DNA of 11,082 nucleotides. It comes from Clostridiales bacterium (GTDB taxonomy: Bacteria > Bacillota > Clostridia > Christensenellales > JAISNN01). Where the stretch lies: assembly GCA_031289865.1 (NCBI GenBank), contig JAITOQ010000194.1:1-11082 (forward strand). Reading direction: 5' to 3'. This document shows positions 7,673-11,082 of the stretch, piece by piece. The notes under the pieces are model-generated. The model was not told the DNA's origin. It searched no databases and saw only the letters and a list, made by a program, of their open reading frames with translations. Within the stretch, counting starts at the first letter, position 1, and each line of letters opens with the position of its first letter. The translations under genes and the position numbers were made by a program.

Positions 7673-7710
7673 ACTTCTCCGTTACTTTTTTTATGAAATT
7701 GTGTGGCAAC
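7618..7710. repeat. 93-bp inverted repeat in the surface-protein leader
   Basis: The ends GTTGCCACACAATTTC (7618-7633) and GAAATTGTGTGGCAAC (7695-7710) are perfect 16-bp inverted repeats. Inside is a second perfect stem AAGTAACGGA (7635-7644) with TCCGTTACTT (7678-7687), and an inner GAAG/CTTC pairing. Transcribed from the promoter next to it, almost the whole unit would fold into one long hairpin at the 5' end of the mRNA. Alternatives are a MITE-like insertion with 16-bp terminal repeats (no clear target duplication seen) or a structured regulatory RNA. Confidence 0.85.
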
Positions 7711-7713
7711 CTT

Positions 7714-7743
7714 ACTATAGCACAAAATGGGGTTTTTTGTCAA
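7714..7743 (-). promoter_or_regulatory. Strong sigma-A type promoter for the surface protein
   Basis: On the - strand a perfect -35 TTGACA (7743-7738), an 18-nt spacer and -10 TATAGT (7719-7714). The predicted start near 7707 falls at the first bases of the 93-bp inverted repeat, giving a leader of about 160 nt. Confidence 0.85.
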
Positions 7744-7794
7744 TGAATCAAAAACTTATTTGGAAAAATAATCGAAAAATTTATTTATTGACAC

Positions 7795-7829
7795 AAAAAA
7801 ACAACGAATGTTTGAAATCCGTTGTTTTT
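7795..7829 (-). terminator. Intrinsic terminator of the NifU-like/GGGtGRT operon
   Basis: On the - strand AAAAACAACG (7829-7820... stem arm on + is CGTTGTTTTT, 7820-7829) pairs with CGTTGTTTTT on the - strand (+ 7797-7806), loop 13 nt, with the T-run continuing to 7795. It lies about 170 bp after the GGGtGRT stop, with repeat elements filling the space between. The stem is symmetrical enough to work weakly on the + strand too. Bases 7744-7794 next to it are AT-rich with no other feature seen. Confidence 0.75.
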
Positions 7830-7842
7830 GTGATTCTGTGAA

Positions 7843-7877
7843 ATCGTTTGAGATTCTTCGCTTTGCTCAGAATGACA
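7843..7877 (-). repeat. Dispersed GTCATTCTGAGC..GAAGAATCT motif
   Basis: The reverse complement of this stretch matches 1571-1603 with a few substitutions and a 1-nt gap (shared GTCATT.TGAGC and GCGAAGAATCT). The two copies are in opposite orientation and both abut heptamer-array elements. Similar intergenic motifs are familiar from several bacterial groups; function unknown. Confidence 0.75.
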
Positions 7878-7881
7878 CCGA

Positions 7882-7981
7882 CTTTTTTATGCGGATACGG
7901 GACGATGAGGGCATCGTCCCCTACGATAACATTTATTTTTTATCAGAGCAATGAGGAATATGCCATAAATTTTAATCCGCA
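7882..7981. repeat. Palindromic dispersed element, copy 2
   Basis: Second copy of 4425-4523, bounded by TGCGGAT (7890-7896) and ATCCGCA (7975-7981). The hairpin GGGACGATG (7899-7907) and CATCGTCCC (7912-7920) is intact but its loop is AGGG instead of TGT. The remainder differs at about five positions. It sits between the GGGtGRT gene and its terminator. Confidence 0.85.
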
Positions 7982-8014
7982 ATTTTCAACTTTCAACTTT
8001 CAATTTACAACTTT
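7980..8014 (-). repeat. Heptamer repeat array D (5 units)
   Basis: + strand units are CAATTTT, CAACTTT, CAACTTT, CAATTTA, CAACTTT. On the - strand the array encodes the last residues KVVN and the TGA stop (8002-8000) of the GGGtGRT gene. Confidence 0.95.
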
Positions 8015-9013
8015 AAACGACTGTTCCACAGCCACCGCCAATGCAACCGTCGCTCCTACCATAGGGTTGTTGCCCATACCGATCAGACCCATCATTTCGA
8101 CGTGGGCGGGGACGGATGAGCTGCCCGCAAATTGAGCGTCGCTGTGCATTCTGCCCATCGTATCGGTCATGCCGTAGCTTGCGGGACCCGCCGCCATATT
8201 GTCGGGGTGGAGGGTACGACCCGTACCGCCGCCGCTTGCGACGGAGAAATATTTTTTGTTGTGTTCGATCGCCCACTTTTTGTAAGTGCCGGCGACGGGG
8301 TGTTGAAAGCGGGTAGGGTTGGTGGAGTTTCCCGTGATAGAAACGTCAACCTTTTCATGCTTCATGATTTCGACGCCCTCTACCACGTCGTCCGCGCCGT
8401 AGACGAGAACCTTTGAGCGTTCGCCGTCGCTGTACGGGGTAGTCTTGACAATCTTTAGCTTTCCCGTAGCGCAGTTCATTTTGGTTTGGACGTAGGTAAA
8501 GCCGTTGACGCGTGAGATGATATATGCGGCGTCCTTTCCAAGACCGTTTAAGATGACCTTTAGCGGAATAGTCCTGACCTTGTTGGCGGTTCTGGCGATA
8601 CCTATCGCGCCTTCAGCCGCGGCGAAGGATTCGTGACCCGCGAGAAAACAAAAACATTTGGTTTTTTCTTGTAGGAGCATAGCGGCGAGATTGCCGTGAC
8701 CTAAGCCGACCTCTCTCTGATCGGCGACGGAGCCGTTTATGCAAAAGGCTTGCAGTCCTATACCGATAGCGGCTGCCGCATCGGCGGCGAGTTTCGCGTC
8801 CTTTTTGATGGCGATTGCCACGCCGACCGTGTATGCCCAAACCGCATTTTCAAACGCGATAGGCTGGATACCCTTGACGATTTCGTCGACGTTGATACCT
8901 TTTTCTAAGGTGAGGGCTTTGGCTGCGTCGAGGGAAGATATCCCGTATTTCTTTAAATACTCGTTGATTTTGTCAATTCTTCTGCCGTAGCTTTCAAATA
9001 ATTCCGTACTCAT
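8000..9013 (-). CDS. GGGtGRT family protein
   Basis: A 337-residue protein of the GGGtGRT family, full length. The namesake motif is at 261-267 (GGGTGRT), followed by the highly conserved LHPDNMAAGPASYGMTDTMG (268-287) and the Gly/Met-rich VEMMGLIGMGNNPMVGATVA. The N-terminal half is helical (LFESYGRRIDKINEYLKKYG, then Ala-rich 60-90). Cysteines are at 91, 120, 122 and 181; whether they bind a cluster is not known. No signal peptide or convincing membrane anchor, so it is probably cytoplasmic. The start ATG lies 14 nt after the stop of the NifU-like gene, with an AAGGGGG ribosome site overlapping that stop (TAAGGGGG), which indicates coupled translation. The family's biochemical role is not established; its recurring pairing with a NifU-like scaffold suggests a job in Fe-S handling. 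The last residues come from a repeat array, so the native C-terminus may have been altered. Confidence 0.93.
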   Translation of the reverse strand: MSTELFESYGRRIDKINEYLKKYGISSLDAAKALTLEKGINVDEIVKGIQPIAFENAVWAYTVGVAIAIKKDAKLAADAAAAIGIGLQAFCINGSVADQREVGLGHGNLAAMLLQEKTKCFCFLAGHESFAAAEGAIGIARTANKVRTIPLKVILNGLGKDAAYIISRVNGFTYVQTKMNCATGKLKIVKTTPYSDGERSKVLVYGADDVVEGVEIMKHEKVDVSITGNSTNPTRFQHPVAGTYKKWAIEHNKKYFSVASGGGTGRTLHPDNMAAGPASYGMTDTMGRMHSDAQFAGSSSVPAHVEMMGLIGMGNNPMVGATVALAVAVEQSFKVVN

Positions 9014-9027
9014 GTTTGTCTACCCCC

Positions 9028-9723
9028 TTATTCCTTTCTCGGATTGATATACGTTACGGCTTCTTTAAATCTGCCGTAAGAGTTTTTGGCTTTTTCGAGT
9101 GCGTCGTTTGCGTCGAGACCCTTGACGGTAATCATTTCCATGAGCTTGCCGAGATTGACAAACTCGTAGCCGATGACCTCGCCGTTTTTGTCGAGTGCAA
9201 GACGGGTGACATACCCCTCAGCCATTTCGAGATAGCGGACGCCTTTGTATTCGGTAGAATACATCGTCCCGATTTGGGAGCGAAGTCCCTTGCCGAGATC
9301 CTCGAGCCCCGCGCCGATCGGAAGTCCGTCTTCGGAAAAAGCGGATTGGGTCCTCCCATAGACGATTTGGAGAAACAGCTCTCTCATAGCGGTATTGATT
9401 GCGTCACAGACGAGATCGGTATTTAACGCTTCGAGAATGGTCTTGCCCGTCAAGATTTCCGCAGCCATCGCCGCGGAGTGGGTCATACCGGAGCAACCGA
9501 TAGTTTCGATGAGGGCTTCTTTGATAATACCGCCCTTGACATTTAGCGTGAGCTTGCAAGCTCCTTGTTGCGGCGCGCACCAACCTACGCCGTGCGTCAA
9601 ACCGCTGATGTCCTTGATCTCCTTTGCTTGCACCCATCTCCCCTCTTCGGGAATAGGTGCGGGTCCGTGATTAGGTCCCTTTTTGACGCAACACATTTGC
9701 TCTACTTCGTGTGAGTATTGCAT
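9028..9723 (-). CDS. NifU/IscU-like Fe-S cluster scaffold protein
   Basis: A 231-residue protein. Residues about 45-120 match the NifU N-terminal/IscU scaffold domain: GACKLTLNVKGGIIKEALIE, GCSGMTHSAAMAAEILTGKT and TDLVCDAINTAM. Cys56, Cys77 and Cys106 fall at the three cluster-ligand positions of IscU. The Gly-Asp that normally follows the first cysteine (CGDV in IscU) is absent here (CKLT), so the fourth ligand or release behaviour may differ. Extra cysteines occur at 11, 12 and 49. A C-terminal region (about 125-231) is not part of the classical scaffold domain. The start is supported by AGGAGG (9739-9734), 10 nt upstream. First gene of a two-gene operon with the GGGtGRT gene. This version differs from the housekeeping IscU/SufU, and no cysteine desulfurase is adjacent in the window. 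Confidence 0.9.
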   Translation of the reverse strand: MQYSHEVEQMCCVKKGPNHGPAPIPEEGRWVQAKEIKDISGLTHGVGWCAPQQGACKLTLNVKGGIIKEALIETIGCSGMTHSAAMAAEILTGKTILEALNTDLVCDAINTAMRELFLQIVYGRTQSAFSEDGLPIGAGLEDLGKGLRSQIGTMYSTEYKGVRYLEMAEGYVTRLALDKNGEVIGYEFVNLGKLMEMITVKGLDANDALEKAKNSYGRFKEAVTYINPRKE

Positions 9724-9774
9724 TTACTTTTTGCCTCCTAAACTTTTTTATTAGACGAATTGTTTTTCGATAAT

Positions 9775-9803
9775 ATTATATCACATTATGAGAGATTTGG
9801 AAA
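9775..9803 (-). promoter_or_regulatory. Promoter of the NifU-like/GGGtGRT operon
   Basis: On the - strand TTTCCA (9803-9798), 17-nt spacer, perfect TATAAT (9780-9775) preceded by TGA, an extended -10 (TGNTATAAT). The predicted leader is about 45 nt and ends in AGGAGG. Confidence 0.75.
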
Positions 9804-9828
9804 ATAAAAAGAGGGGATTTTTTTAAAA

Positions 9829-9856
9829 TTGAAAGTTGAAAATTGAAAGTTGAAAA
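9829..9856 (+). repeat. Heptamer repeat array E (4 units)
   Basis: Units TTGAAAG, TTGAAAA, TTGAAAG, TTGAAAA on the + strand, preceded by AAAA. Bases 9836-9865 equal 1528-1557 over 30 nt. Unlike arrays A, C and D this one overlaps no gene; it lies upstream of the operon promoter. Confidence 0.93.
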
Positions 9857-9970
9857 TTAAGGTGTGGTTTCGCTTAAAAGGTCGGTGCCATTATCGTAGG
9901 AGTGATCGTCTTCGGTCGCCCCTACAAGAGAATGCTTATTTTAAATCCGCAATTTTGCATTCTGCATTTA
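9857..9970. repeat. Dispersed repeat element 3 with long hairpin
   Basis: After array E comes TTAAGGTGT, then a 13-bp stem GTAGGAGTGATCG (9896-9908) with CGGTCGCCCCTAC (9913-9925), loop TCTT, containing one mismatch and two G-U pairs. The element ends with ATCCGCA (9945-9951) followed by 7-nt steps CAATTTT, GCATTCT, GCATTTA. The CCCCTAC and ATCCGCA boundaries match the elements at 4425 and 7882. The 9971-10037 remainder before the aminotransferase stop holds only a weak GTTGC/GCAAC stem and no clear terminator. Confidence 0.75.
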
Positions 9971-10037
9971 AAAAATCGGTAAACGGGCTACTAAAGTGAC
10001 TCATTTCTCTCCGTTTGTTGCGATGAGGAATGCAACT

Positions 10038-11082
10038 TCACGTTGTTATAGCCTCAACGAGTTGTTCCAACGCTTGTTTAAGGACGGCTTGAGGGCAAGC
10101 GAAATTGACGCGTTCAAAGCCGATGCCGTCTATGCCGAAGATTTTTCCGCTGTCGAGCCAGAGGCGGGCGCGGTTGACGACGAGGTCGTATTGGGCGGTT
10201 ACCGACAAGCCGAGTTTTTTTAGGTCGAGCCATGCGAGGTAAGTGCCTTCGGGGATTTTGTAGCCGATTTGGGGGAGATTTTTTTGGAGGAAGTCGGCTA
10301 TGAAGCGGCGGTTTCCGTCGAGGTAGGCGAGGAGTTCTTTGAGCCAAACCGCGCCGCTTTTGTATGCGGCATAAGAACCGATATGGGCAAAGGTGTTGAG
10401 CTGACTGTAGCCGCTTCGGTCGTATTCGTCTTTAAAAAGCTTAAAAAGTTCGGGATTCGGAATAAAAATGTCGGAGATTTGCAAGCCCGCGAGATTAAAG
10501 GTCTTTCCCGGAGAGGTGAATACCGCGGTGTTTTTCTCAAACCGCTTGTCAAGGGTTAAAAAGACCGAATGACGGTGTTCGGGGTAGACGATATTCGCGT
10601 GAATCTCGTCGGATGCGACGATTACGCCGTGACGGAGGCATATTTCGCCGAGCCGAGTAAGCTCCGCGGCAGTCCAAACCCGTCCGACGGGGTTATGCGG
10701 AGAGCAGAGAAGAAAGAGTTTGACGTCGTTTTCGACGATTTTTTTTTCAAAATCCTCAAAATCAATAGTATAATAGCCGTCTTGATTTTTGAGCGGACTG
10801 TTGACGAGCCGCCTATTGTTTTGGAGAATCCCCTCGCTGAACGGGTAGTAGACGGGCTGCTGAATAATCACCGCGTCGTTTTCCTTTGTAAAAGCCTTGA
10901 GCGCGACCGCGAGCGCGGGGACGACCCCCGGCGTCTGGATATGCCATTCGGGCTTTGGCAAAAAAGAAAAATAGGTCTTTGTCCATTCGCTCATGACCTC
11001 GAAATAGTCGGGATACGGCTCCGAATAGCCGTAAATCCCGTGCGCCGCCGCACGAGTCAATGCGTCTACGACCTCTTTGGGC
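10038..11082 (-). CDS. MalY/PatB family PLP-dependent C-S lyase or aminotransferase, 5' partial
   Basis: The frame remains open to the window edge (PKEVVDA precedes the TTG at 11060-11058), so that TTG is internal and roughly the first 40-50 residues are outside. Residues counted from that TTG. Fold-type I class I/II features: GIYGYSEP (8-15), SPHNPVGR (120-127) with the PLP-contacting Asn123, SDEIHA (150-155) with Asp151, the Schiff-base lysine Lys186 in SPGKTFNLAGLQ (183-194), and the carboxylate-binding Arg317 in GFERVNFACP (314-323). The SPHNPVGRVW and DEIHANIV pattern is that of MalY/PatB cystathionine beta-lyases. The likely reaction is beta-cleavage of cystathionine or cysteine to a thiol, pyruvate and ammonia in the cytoplasm; an aminotransferase role is possible. 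Stop TGA at 10040-10038. No gene in the window is obviously co-transcribed with it, though the Fe-S operon lies downstream on the same strand. Confidence 0.92.
   Translation of the reverse strand, partial: PKEVVDALTRAAAHGIYGYSEPYPDYFEVMSEWTKTYFSFLPKPEWHIQTPGVVPALAVALKAFTKENDAVIIQQPVYYPFSEGILQNNRRLVNSPLKNQDGYYTIDFEDFEKKIVENDVKLFLLCSPHNPVGRVWTAAELTRLGEICLRHGVIVASDEIHANIVYPEHRHSVFLTLDKRFEKNTAVFTSPGKTFNLAGLQISDIFIPNPELFKLFKDEYDRSGYSQLNTFAHIGSYAAYKSGAVWLKELLAYLDGNRRFIADFLQKNLPQIGYKIPEGTYLAWLDLKKLGLSVTAQYDLVVNRARLWLDSGKIFGIDGIGFERVNFACPQAVLKQALEQLVEAITT

Noticed and set aside
7788..7822. A + strand promoter at TTGACA (7788-7793).
   Set aside because: The -35 match is perfect but no -10 box is present at the right distance, and no + strand gene follows.
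8013..9359. Long overlapping frames opposite to or in other frames of the GGGtGRT and NifU-like genes.
   Set aside because: They show biased, Arg- or Ser-rich compositions without domain motifs and are shadows of strongly recognisable genes.
9971..10037. An intrinsic terminator for the MalY/PatB-type gene.
   Set aside because: Only weak stems (GTTGC/GCAAC and AACGG/CCGTT with a long loop) were found, with the T-run not directly after a stable stem.

Overview
The window looks like the chromosome of a Gram-positive anaerobe, most likely an uncultured gut-type member of Clostridia (Bacillota). This rests on the paired genes for a NifU-like scaffold and a GGGtGRT-family protein, a LemA/DUF2207 pair, a membrane-anchored protein with MBG-like repeats and a DUF5050-like propeller, strong AGGAGG ribosome sites and T-rich intrinsic terminators. 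The taxonomic call is an inference from gene content; no RNA gene is present to confirm it.

Layout. On the + strand, bases 1-1496 hold the C-terminal part of a superfamily 1 helicase fused to a Vsr-like PD-(D/E)XK nuclease; its N-terminus lies outside the window. After a repeat-filled gap come lemA (1691-2257) and a DUF2207 membrane protein (2258-4387), which abut with no spacer and form an operon. They converge on a 998-residue membrane-anchored surface protein on the - strand (7545 to 4549), with an intrinsic terminator between them. That gene has a structured leader: a near-consensus promoter, a 93-nt inverted repeat, and mutually exclusive antiterminator and terminator hairpins directly before the ribosome site. 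Upstream on the same strand is a two-gene operon, NifU-like scaffold (9723-9028) then GGGtGRT protein (9013-8000), with its own promoter and a distant terminator. The right edge holds a MalY/PatB-type PLP enzyme (11082-10038, - strand), cut at its N-terminus by the window edge.

The most unusual feature is the intergenic DNA. Four gaps carry phase-locked 7-bp repeats (TTGAAAR or CTAAAAR, or the complement), next to small hairpin elements of one mosaic family. Two of these elements (4425-4523 and 7882-7981) are about 91% identical, with an intact 9-bp stem but different loops. At three gene ends the heptamer array runs into the reading frame and supplies the last codons and/or the stop codon. 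The array always lies with its stop-rich strand as the coding strand, and three consecutive units put a stop in all three frames.

Functionally, the window combines a possible genome-defence helicase-nuclease, envelope genes (LemA, DUF2207, anchored propeller protein), an Fe-S-linked operon and a sulfur amino-acid type lyase. No phage, plasmid, CRISPR, tRNA or rRNA gene was seen.
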